DNA of 29,690 nucleotides from an uncultured Actinomycetes bacterium (GTDB lineage Bacteria; Actinomycetota; Thermoleophilia; Solirubrobacterales; Solirubrobacteraceae): contig CALAQT010000341.1 of NCBI GenBank assembly GCA_937888775.1, forward strand, positions 1 through 29,690, given 5' to 3'. Numbering within the stretch: the first letter of the stretch is position 1; each line of letters opens with the position of its first letter. The notes beneath the pieces were generated by a model that saw nothing but the letters and a program-made list of their open reading frames with translations, did not search any database and was not told where the DNA came from. The position numbers and the translations under genes are program-made. Positions 24,184 through 29,690 of this stretch are shown piece by piece.

Positions 24184-24547
24184 CTATTGCCCTGATCACA
24201 GCTGCCGCCCCGCACTTGGCGACATCACCAATTGGCGTCCTCAACCCATAGCGAGGGAGATCTCGAGCGTCATTCGCGTGGAGAGTTACGCCGGCAAGAC
24301 TGACAAGCCACAGCACCAAGGAGAGTGGGCGCGAGCGTGACACCGGAGCGCGCATAAATTAGGCCCTGGGAGGGCATAGCCGCGCGGCAGACCACAAGCT
24401 CCTGACGTCTGCGCTTCGCTTCGTCAGTCGCTCGCGCCCACTAACAACCCTAAACCCCCCACGCCCACGCTGTCCACCCCGGCGACCGACACGCGCCCGC
24501 GAATTGCGGCCAAGACTGTCAGTGCTTGCTCTATTGGGAGCGCCGGA
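24184..24547. other. 364-bp stretch without a supported gene
   Basis: No frame on either strand shows recognisable protein sequence. It holds a 14-bp inverted repeat (next entry), a small stem CTGACG...CGTCAG (about 24401-24426) and a C-rich, G-poor run near 24442-24470. Being next to a deletion scar, it may be decayed or mobile-element-derived DNA. Confidence 0.6.
24324..24442. repeat. 14-bp inverted repeat (AGTGGGCGCGAGCG / CGCTCGCGCCCACT), 91 bp apart
   Basis: The arms at 24324-24337 and 24429-24442 are perfect reverse complements; partial matching continues inward (TGAC against GTCA). The element is about 119 bp overall and lies in a gene-free area. It could be a small non-autonomous mobile element, a decayed remnant or a structured RNA. 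No target-site duplication is obvious. Confidence 0.6.
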
Positions 24548-25000
24548 CTACTTCAGCATTTTGCGAGCGGCGGATGTCCAAGTCTCGGTGACGTCACGGA
24601 TGAACTTGGCCTGAGTGGTGGCCAGGTGCGAGATCCAGTCGATGTCGCTACTCCCTGGACCGCGTTCGACGGCACTTGCCATCGCCTTCAGCGCCTTCTC
24701 GTAGCTCGACAACGTGGTCTCGCCTGTCTGCTTGCCCGCTTCGATAATCCGCTCGTTGAGCTTCCGAAGACGCACTGCGGCCGCCTCGAGACGGGCCTCC
24801 GGCGAGCTTGCCGAAGCTTTCGCCTTGGTCGATCGTGCGCTCGTCGTCGATGCCGAGCCCCGAGCCGAGCTGGCGCTCGCACGTGGGGCCCGCGCTCCTC
24901 CCGCCGACGATGCGGCGGTTGCGCGCTTTGGTTTCCTGCTCGCCGACGTCGCCTTTGCACCCGACCCCGACTGTGAACCACCACTCCTAGCCTGCGGCAT
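24548..25000 (-). CDS. Phasin-like / lipid-inclusion-associated protein with basic Ser-Ala-Lys-rich N-terminus
   Basis: 150 residues in two parts. Residues ~1-68 are low-complexity Ser/Ala/Lys/Arg/Gly and probably disordered and DNA- or membrane-binding. Residues ~69-150 are amphipathic helices with phasin-like character, ending ATTQAKFIRDVTETWTSAARKMLK. Phasins coat polyhydroxyalkanoate or neutral-lipid granules. GAGGAGG lies just upstream of the ATG, and the gene starts 15 nt after the WS/DGAT stop, so the pair is one operon. This parallels actinobacterial lipid-droplet proteins with Lys/Ala-rich tails, but here the basic part is N-terminal. The family call is tentative. Confidence 0.55.
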   Translation of the reverse strand: MPQARSGGSQSGSGAKATSASRKPKRATAASSAGGARAPRASASSARGSASTTSARSTKAKASASSPEARLEAAAVRLRKLNERIIEAGKQTGETTLSSYEKALKAMASAVERGPGSSDIDWISHLATTQAKFIRDVTETWTSAARKMLK

Positions 25001-25015
25001 TTTTCCTCCTCGAAC

Positions 25016-26563
25016 CTAGTTTACGACTGGCTGCACCCTACCTCCCGGTGGCCTGTCGTGGGGATTTCCGCTCCGACCGGGCGTGTCTCTTGAGGCGGCG
25101 GCGCTGGAAGGACGCGGCGGGAGCAGCTCGGTCACTCCGTCTTTCAGCCAGTCGATGAGGCGGTGCAGATCGGGCATCTGGTCACGGTCGGCGACGATGC
25201 CGACGTCAAGGTTGCCCAGGTAGCTCATGACCGTGATGTTCAGGCCCATGCCGTCCGTGATCACGGAGACCGGATAGTTGGCGACGAGGCGGGCGCCCGC
25301 GCAGTAGAGCGGGATCCGCGGCCCGGGCACGTTGGAGATGACGAGGTTCCAGGTCGGGTGCGCGGCGCCACTTGTCGAGAGCCGGAACGTGAGCTGCGCC
25401 GCACGGGCAAAGACCGCAGCGGGAATGAAGTGGTTGGCGTCCTGGAGCAGTGTGGCGGGCAGCGCCTTGTGCCGCTCCTTCATATCGCTGAGCGCCTCGT
25501 GGGTGCGATGCAGGCGCTCCACTGGGTCGGCAATGTTCGTGAACAGCGGTGCGCTCATCAGCAGGATCCGGTTGCCGTAAGTGCCGATCTCCTCATCGCT
25601 GCGCACGGAGACCGGCACCTGTGCGACCAGCGGCTGATCGGGGAGCTCGTCGTGCTCGACGAGCCAGCGCCGCACGGCACTGGCGCAGATTGAGACGATC
25701 GCGTCGTTGACCGTGCCGCCGTGGTGGTTCTTGATTGCCTTGACCTTGTCGAGTGACAGCTGGCCGAAAGTGAACCGCCGGTGCGGAGAGATGCGTCCGT
25801 TGAACGACGTCCGCGGCGCCGTGAACCGTTCCTGCCCCTGAGCGACCGTGTCACCGCCGAGCAGCCTGCGCAGGCGGGTCGTCAGGCCGCCCGCCATCGC
25901 CGCGCCGGGGAGAACACCAAACGGAGTGTCCTCGACGTTGGGAAGCGCGCTCGGAAGTGCCCTCAGCAGCCGTAACGGATAACGGGGAATCCCGAGCGCG
26001 GCGCGCGCGAGCATCTCCGGTGCTCCCGGCATCTTCTCGCCCTGGGCTTTCCCTTTGCGTTCCTTCGGCGGCAACGGACCATCGGGCCCGAGGTCGAGCA
26101 GCAGTCCCATGATCTCGGCACCGGAGATGCCGTCGATCAGGGCGTGGTGAATCTTCGTCAGCATCGCCACGTGTCCGTGTTGGAGTCCGTGGATCAGATA
26201 GAGCTCCCACAGCGGGCGCGCGCGGTCCAACGGCCGGGAGGTGATGCGGGCCACCTGCTCAGCGAGCTGCCCATCCGAGCCCGGCGAAGGGAGCGCCAGC
26301 TCGCGCACATGAAAGTCGAGGTCGAAGTCCGCGTCATCGACCCAGAAGGGATAGTCAAGACCGAGCGGCACCTCGGCCAAGCGCCAGCGCAGCAGCGGGA
26401 GCATCGGCAAACGTTCGACGATCAGCGCCTGGATGTCGGCGGCGTTCAGGGCGCCGCCAGGTGCGGTGGATGGATCGAGCACCGCGACCCCGGCCACGTG
26501 ACCGCTCTGCCGCGAGTTCTCCAAGGCCAGAAACTGGTTGTCCAGGCTCGTAAGCTGACGCAT
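25016..26563 (-). CDS. Wax ester synthase / diacylglycerol O-acyltransferase (WS/DGAT)
   Basis: A 515-residue bifunctional acyltransferase that transfers acyl groups from acyl-CoA to fatty alcohols or diacylglycerol, making wax esters or triacylglycerol at the membrane and inclusion surface. The catalytic motif HHALIDG is at 139-145. The N-terminus TSLDNQFLALENSRQSGHVAGVAVLD and the C-terminal NLVISNVPGPRIPLYCAGARL with GLNITVMSYLGNLDVGIVADRD are hallmark segments. Length matches the family (450-500) with a short Pro/Arg-rich tail. A phasin-like gene follows directly. The 111-bp gap upstream to the LigD-phosphoesterase contains short GCCGGC palindromes but no clear terminator. Confidence 0.95.
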   Translation of the reverse strand: MRQLTSLDNQFLALENSRQSGHVAGVAVLDPSTAPGGALNAADIQALIVERLPMLPLLRWRLAEVPLGLDYPFWVDDADFDLDFHVRELALPSPGSDGQLAEQVARITSRPLDRARPLWELYLIHGLQHGHVAMLTKIHHALIDGISGAEIMGLLLDLGPDGPLPPKERKGKAQGEKMPGAPEMLARAALGIPRYPLRLLRALPSALPNVEDTPFGVLPGAAMAGGLTTRLRRLLGGDTVAQGQERFTAPRTSFNGRISPHRRFTFGQLSLDKVKAIKNHHGGTVNDAIVSICASAVRRWLVEHDELPDQPLVAQVPVSVRSDEEIGTYGNRILLMSAPLFTNIADPVERLHRTHEALSDMKERHKALPATLLQDANHFIPAAVFARAAQLTFRLSTSGAAHPTWNLVISNVPGPRIPLYCAGARLVANYPVSVITDGMGLNITVMSYLGNLDVGIVADRDQMPDLHRLIDWLKDGVTELLPPRPSSAAASRDTPGRSGNPHDRPPGGRVQPVVN

Positions 26564-26674
26564 CGCTCTCGCCGCGATACTCGCACAAGGCCGGGCGTAG
26601 AGCTAGACGCAACCAATTGGCCTGGCTCGTCTGGTGGCCGGCTTGTGCTTCGGCCTGCCGGCAGGACTGGGAGC

Positions 26675-27142
26675 TCATCCGAGGATCTCGTCAAGTCGGC
26701 GGCCGCTGAGGACCGAATGAGGGCGCTCGGCCACAATGTCTGAACCAGGGCGCGCCTCCTGATCGCGCCGCTTGATCAGCAGCCACTGCGCCTTGGCGCC
26801 GGGACCGGTTCGCTGCAGGGCGAAGCCGCCGCGCAGCTTTCGCCCGTGCAGGACGAAGACCGCGTGGCCGCGATCCAGCGCTTGGGGCCAGGCGACGCGT
26901 CCGCCCTGTTCGTAGGTCCCGTGATCCCAGACGATCACCCCGCCCGCGTCGAGCGTCCCCTCGAACGTGTTGTGCGCCTTGGCGTGATCGGCAACCTCGA
27001 CGGCGAGGCGCTTGATGGCGGGGTCGAGCGACGGACCCCTGGGGATCGCCCACGAGCGCATCACCCCGCCGACTTCCAGGCGCAGGTCGAAATGGTGCGC
27101 GGTCGCCGCGTGCTCCTGGACGACGAAGGCTCCGGCGCTCAG
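26675..27142 (-). CDS. Stand-alone DNA-ligase-D-type 3'-phosphoesterase, apparent CTG start
   Basis: About 155 residues equal to the PE domain of LigD, which trims 3'-phosphates and ribonucleotides from DNA ends in nonhomologous end joining. FVVQEHAATAHHFDLRLEVGG has the catalytic His, His, Asp and Arg in the H-x5-HxDxR order; SWAIPRGPSLDP and KRLAVEVADH (next His) follow, then VIVWDHGTY and WLLIKRRDQEA. No ATG, GTG or TTG lies upstream of the catalytic residues in frame. GTG/ATG at 27064 would delete them. CTG at 27142-27140 overlaps the acylphosphatase TGA as CTGA, so a coupled CTG start is the best reading. The loop around TLDAGGVI is shorter than usual. No ligase or Ku gene is in the window. 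Confidence 0.8.
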   Translation of the reverse strand: MSAGAFVVQEHAATAHHFDLRLEVGGVMRSWAIPRGPSLDPAIKRLAVEVADHAKAHNTFEGTLDAGGVIVWDHGTYEQGGRVAWPQALDRGHAVFVLHGRKLRGGFALQRTGPGAKAQWLLIKRRDQEARPGSDIVAERPHSVLSGRRLDEILG

Positions 27143-27417
27143 CCGCGGATCGCGAACTGCTCGTGGCCCTCGACCGCGACCGGCTCGATCTCGACCCCGG
27201 CAACCCGTGCCAGCGGCGGCCCGTCGTGCAGGAACGCCACCAGCTCAGCCACCGCCCGCCGATCACCCTCGGCGTGAACCTGCACGGTGCCGGCATCGCC
27301 GTTGCGCACCCAGCCCATCACCATGAGTTCGCGAGCCCTGCGCACGGTCGCGTAGCGGAACCCGACGCGCTGCACGTCTCCGCGCACCACGGCACGGATC
27401 GCTTCGGTGCTCGCCAC
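27139..27417 (-). CDS. acyP: Acylphosphatase
   Basis: A 92-residue acylphosphatase, hydrolysing carboxyl-phosphate anhydrides such as acetyl phosphate in the cytosol. The signature VRGDVQRVGFRYATVRRA with the catalytic Arg and the GWVRNGDAGTVQVHAEGD segment with the catalytic Asn are complete. GTG at 27417 is chosen because AAGGAG lies 5 nt upstream; TTG at 27435 would add six residues. It is the middle gene of a three-gene run with the L7/L12-like gene 41 nt upstream and the phosphoesterase overlapping its stop. Confidence 0.9.
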   Translation of the reverse strand: MASTEAIRAVVRGDVQRVGFRYATVRRARELMVMGWVRNGDAGTVQVHAEGDRRAVAELVAFLHDGPPLARVAGVEIEPVAVEGHEQFAIRG

Positions 27418-27458
27418 GGCTGCTCCTTCACACAAGCCGAGTTCCGCGCGTCGCCCCG

Positions 27459-27725
27459 TCAGATTCCGAGGACGACGGTCCTCGCCTGCTCGAGGTCCAG
27501 GCCCGTCTGCTGCCGGTAGGCCTTGATCGCCTCAAGCGTCCTGCCGGCCCGGGCAAGCTCCACGACCTCCGCCGCAGGAGGCGGCGCGGCCCCGGAGAGA
27601 GTGTAAGCAGGACCGTTTCTGGCAGCGGAAGCCACGAGAAACGCCTCCATGTGATCCAACCGGTCGTTGATCAGCCGCAGCACAGGCTTGAGCTCATCCC
27701 AACGAACATCGCCACCGCCACCCAT
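27459..27725 (-). CDS. Small protein with ribosomal L7/L12 C-terminal-like domain
   Basis: 88 residues. The N-terminal half is DVRWDELKPVLRLINDRLDHMEAFL, a helix that may dimerise. After a Pro/Ala linker, EVVELARAGRTLEAIKAYRQQTGLDLEQARTVV matches the helix-turn-helix-strand core of the L7/L12 C-terminal domain (…EVI.L.R.GK.IEAIK.YRE.TG..L.EAK..V). It is not the ribosomal protein itself, because the L12 N-terminal domain and the last strand are missing. Such proteins are common and uncharacterised. ATG 27725 has AAAGGAG upstream. It leads the operon with acylphosphatase and phosphoesterase, with an operator-like inverted repeat 47 bp upstream. Confidence 0.75.
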   Translation of the reverse strand: MGGGGDVRWDELKPVLRLINDRLDHMEAFLVASAARNGPAYTLSGAAPPPAAEVVELARAGRTLEAIKAYRQQTGLDLEQARTVVLGI

Positions 27726-27771
27726 TGCTGCTCCTTTGGTCAATGTCGAGCCCAAGCGACCCCTCGTCCGC

Positions 27772-27797
27772 TTGTGCATTGAGCACGGAATGCACAA
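27772..27797. promoter_or_regulatory. Inverted repeat TTGTGCATT-N8-AATGCACAA, candidate operator
   Basis: Perfect 9-bp arms (27772-27780 and 27789-27797) lie 47-72 bp upstream of the L7/L12-like start, where the promoter should be. The arms are AT-rich relative to surroundings. The 26-bp size suits a dimeric regulator. No T-run makes termination unlikely, although the reverse-strand hairpin is possible. The rest of the 205-bp gap to 27930 shows no gene. Confidence 0.5.
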
Positions 27798-27930
27798 TAG
27801 GCTCCAATCGCCAAGGTCGCCGCGACGTGTCGCAGAGCTGACGGGGTACGAATGGAGCTCGCGCCATGGGGCGTCGGCGTCGTGCCCGTGGAGCCAGCGC
27901 AGACCGACACCTCTGGCTCATTCGCACGCT

Positions 27931-28743
27931 CTAGCGGCCCGTGAAGTGCGCCGGTCGTTTCTCGGCGAAGGCTGTGACGCCTTCGACGAAGTCGGCCGTT
28001 GCGGCCTGCTGTTGCTGGATCTGCGCCTCGAGTTCGAGCTGCTGCTCTATCCCAGCGTAAATACGGGCGTTGAGTTGGCGCTTGGCGCCAGCGTAGGACC
28101 GGGTCGGACCGGCGGCCAGTCGCTCTATGAGCCCGCCCACCTCGACCGAGAGCTCAGCGTCTTCGACGACGTAGTTGATCAACCCCCACACAAGCGCCTG
28201 ATCGGCTCCGACCCGCTCGCCCAGCATCGACATCTGCATCGCGCGGGCAAAGCCCGCACGGGCCGGTACAAACACCGACGAGCCCCCGTCGGGGACCAGC
28301 CCGATGTTCACGAACGCGAGCAGGAAGTAGGTGCTGCGAGCGGCGACAATGAGGTCGCAAGCGAGGGCGAGTGAGCAGCCTATCCCGACCGCGGGCCCGT
28401 TGACCGCGGCGACCACGGGCTTGGACATGTTCCGAACCCCGAGGATAATCGGGTGATAGAGCTCGTGCAGCACCGTAAGCACGTCCGGATGGCCTTCGGG
28501 CGTGGAGTCAAAGCCCGCGCGGAGGTCCGCGCCGGAGGAGAAGCCGCGCCCGGCCCCGCCGATCTCGACGGCGCGCACGCCGGTGTCGTGAGAGACGGTC
28601 GTGATCGCATCGAGCAGATCAGAACCGAGCTGCCGGTTCCAAGCGTTCATCGTCTCCGGGCGGTTGAGCTCGATCCGTGCCGCCGCACCGTCGCGCAGGA
28701 GGGTCACGGTCTCATAGCTATGCGCGATTTCGTAATTGGGCAT
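27931..28743 (-). CDS. Enoyl-CoA hydratase/isomerase family protein (PaaG-like)
   Basis: A 270-residue crotonase-fold protein acting on a CoA thioester. The oxyanion-hole segments are GRGFSSGADL and GPAVGIGCSLALACDLIVAA. At the usual second catalytic Glu it has FVNIGLVPDGGSS with Asp, as in PaaG-type isomerases and ring-epoxide isomerases, so isomerase activity is more likely than hydration. The C-terminal FVEGVTAFAEKRPAHFTGR is standard. GGAGGAGG precedes the ATG. It diverges from a TetR regulator across 64 bp with a palindrome, so local repression is likely. Confidence 0.9.
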   Translation of the reverse strand: MPNYEIAHSYETVTLLRDGAAARIELNRPETMNAWNRQLGSDLLDAITTVSHDTGVRAVEIGGAGRGFSSGADLRAGFDSTPEGHPDVLTVLHELYHPIILGVRNMSKPVVAAVNGPAVGIGCSLALACDLIVAARSTYFLLAFVNIGLVPDGGSSVFVPARAGFARAMQMSMLGERVGADQALVWGLINYVVEDAELSVEVGGLIERLAAGPTRSYAGAKRQLNARIYAGIEQQLELEAQIQQQQAATADFVEGVTAFAEKRPAHFTGR

Positions 28744-28780
28744 CTTTGTGCCTCCTCCGCCTCGGTTTATTAGGAGCTTC

Positions 28781-28790
28781 GTTCTAGAAC
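28781..28790. promoter_or_regulatory. Palindrome GTTCTAGAAC in a divergent promoter, candidate TetR operator
   Basis: A perfect 10-bp palindrome lies in the 64-bp gap between the enoyl-CoA hydratase gene and the TetR gene. On the minus strand it overlaps a TTGGTT (-35-like) box that is followed after 15 bp by TAATAA (-10-like). Binding there would block the hydratase promoter and could also touch the TetR promoter. Confidence 0.45.
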
Positions 28791-28807
28791 CAATACGCTA
28801 CTACACG

Positions 28808-29416
28808 ATGTCACGTCCGCCGCTCTACTCAGATGGCGAGATCATGGACGCCGCTCGCGCCGTGGTGCTCAAGCGGGGCGCGCGAGGAGCGACGATCGGT
28901 GCGATAACCGATCAGAGCGGGGCTCCGACGGGATCGATCTATCACCGCTTCGCCTCCGTCGACGAGTTACTCGCCCGCACGTGGATGCGCGCAATGCGCC
29001 GCGTGCAGGAGGCACTGCTCAGCAGCGAAGAGCAGGACCCCGAGGCGGCAGCTGTGGCCGGTGCGCTCGCCGTGTATGACTTCTGCCTGCGTCATCGAGA
29101 GGAAGCTCTACTCGCCGCAAGCTTTCGCCGGAGCGACTTCGCCACGGACCTGTCACACGAAACCCGATCACAGCTCGAGGGGCTGAATAACCGAATCAAC
29201 CCGTTTCTTGCCGCGCTCGCCCGACAGCTCGGAGGACCAGGCCAGCAGGACGTGGCTCTGCTCGCGGTGCGCGACCTGCCCTTCGGCGCAGCGCTGCCAC
29301 ACATCCGCAATGGCACCAGGCCGCCGCCGGAGCGACGCAAACGGCTCGAAGCGGCCGTCCGCGCGGTCGTTCAGGCCTCAGCGCGGCAAGCCGCCGCGGC
29401 GTGTCAAAGACCGTGA
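28808..29416 (+). CDS. TetR-family transcriptional regulator
   Basis: About 202 residues. The N-terminal HTH reads DGEIMDAARAVVLKRGARGATIGAITDQSGAPTGSIYHRFASVDELLA, the classic TetR helix-turn-helix ending in YHRF. The C-terminal ligand domain is helical and of unknown specificity. ATG 28808 is chosen because the HTH starts there; the frame open to 28736 overlaps the divergent gene. No ribosome site is seen, so the mRNA may be leaderless. The last ~12 residues (SARQAAAACQRP) are encoded on the strand opposite the valS relic, so the present C-terminus may have arisen by the rearrangement that left that relic. Confidence 0.88.
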   Translation: MSRPPLYSDGEIMDAARAVVLKRGARGATIGAITDQSGAPTGSIYHRFASVDELLARTWMRAMRRVQEALLSSEEQDPEAAAVAGALAVYDFCLRHREEALLAASFRRSDFATDLSHETRSQLEGLNNRINPFLAALARQLGGPGQQDVALLAVRDLPFGAALPHIRNGTRPPPERRKRLEAAVRAVVQASARQAAAACQRP

Positions 29417-29582
29417 GTGAGGTCAGCGGCGCTCTCAGCTTGCGCTTGGCGTCGGACTTGGCCTTGCGGACCGCGCCGAGCACCGCGCTCGCGGCGTCAA
29501 GACCACCTGAGGCGGCCGCGTTTTGCAGCTCCTCGGGTCGCGGCCACGACGCGCCGTGCACCGAGCCTTGATGCGACCACGA
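29382..29582 (-). pseudogene. valS: Relic of the valyl-tRNA synthetase 3' end
   Basis: Directly after the stop of the molybdenum oxidoreductase and in the same frame, the minus strand reads SWSHQGSVHGASWPRPEEL, then AASAVLGAVRKAKSDAKRKL and TVFDTPRRLAAL. This follows the C-terminal anticodon-domain end of actinobacterial ValS (…VWSWWQ.GSVH.A.WP...EL … VL..VRKAKSEAKRS.R.PV..…V.DTP.RL.AL). The catalytic body of ValS is absent and homology fades near 29382, inside the antisense of the TetR gene. A working valS must be elsewhere, so this is probably a duplication or rearrangement remnant. Confidence 0.7.
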
Positions 29583-29690
29583 CTACCCGACCGCCTCGAC
29601 CCGCGCCGGGACGTGCTTGTGCCAGGGCGTGCCCACGATCGGGTCGCGCCACTGCAGCGAGGTGAGTTCGTTGATCGCGACCCCGGTCAG
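29583..29690 (-). CDS. C-terminus of a molybdopterin oxidoreductase (5' part beyond the window)
   Basis: The last 35 codons before TAG (29585-29583) read GVAINELTSLQWRDPIVGTP then WHKHVPARVEAVG. DPxxGTPWHKHVPVRVE is a common ending of large bis-MGD molybdopterin oxidoreductases of the formate-dehydrogenase/nitrate-reductase-like superfamily, where it belongs to the molydopterin dinucleotide-binding domain. Nothing can be said about the substrate. Its stop abuts the valS relic in frame. Confidence 0.6.
   Translation of the reverse strand: MTGVAINELTSLQWRDPIVGTPWHKHVPARVEAVG

Noticed and set aside
27100..27200. Programmed frameshift fusing acylphosphatase to the phosphoesterase
   Set aside because: No slippery sequence is seen and both domains are complete; a coupled CTG start is simpler.

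Overview
The window is high-GC DNA from a chromosome that looks actinobacterial. Signs are GTG/TTG starts, 4-nt stop/start overlaps, a WS/DGAT wax-ester/triacylglycerol synthase, a stand-alone LigD-type phosphoesterase, a relic of an ECF41/SigJ-like sigma factor and several Mo-hydroxylase genes. A Thermoleophilia/Solirubrobacterales-type host would fit, but that is inference. I saw no tRNA, rRNA, CRISPR array or intact insertion sequence.

Left block (1-7045, all minus strand), in transcription order: an orphan GcvT-like folate-binding-fold protein, two tandem GAF-LuxR regulators coupled by an ATGA overlap, a 56-bp tandem repeat carrying a perfect dyad, a xanthine-dehydrogenase-family molybdenum subunit, and acetoacetyl-CoA synthetase running off the left edge. 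The repeat sits between the regulators and the catabolic genes and is a good operator candidate.

Methyl-cycle block (7046-12295, plus strand): a structured leader, with partial resemblance to an SAH riboswitch, precedes a fusion of homocysteine S-methyltransferase with a class I SAM-dependent methyltransferase. Then come metK (ATGA overlap) and a PfkB-family kinase. Together these could remake methionine, make SAM, spend SAM on an unknown acceptor and perhaps phosphorylate a nucleoside product. This is the most promising candidate for an undescribed system here. metK has codon use very unlike its neighbours over its 5' three quarters. A D-2-hydroxyacid dehydrogenase broken by one in-frame TAG closes the block.

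Middle block (12253-23684): an NAD-dependent epimerase and a DoxX-like membrane protein (minus); a secreted GH31 glycosidase, a ThDP enzyme and an FAH-family enzyme in a plus-strand run; an aldehyde dehydrogenase (minus); a two-gene split XdhC Mo-cofactor chaperone (plus); YceI (minus); a GT2-GtrA glycosyltransferase (plus); and a VOC protein (minus).

Right block (23700-29690) mixes relics with small operons. A DHA2 transporter N-terminus is joined to the tail of an ECF41 sigma factor (deletion scar), followed by about 360 bp without genes that contains a 14-bp inverted repeat. A WS/DGAT and phasin-like pair suggests neutral-lipid inclusions. An L7/L12-like, acylphosphatase and LigD-phosphoesterase operon uses an apparent CTG start. 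A PaaG-like enoyl-CoA hydratase/isomerase is divergent from a TetR regulator. At the right edge a valS 3' relic abuts the C-terminus of a molybdopterin oxidoreductase. Three genes (aacS, the phosphoesterase, the second xdhC part) have non-ATG/GTG or overlapping starts that automatic callers may misplace.
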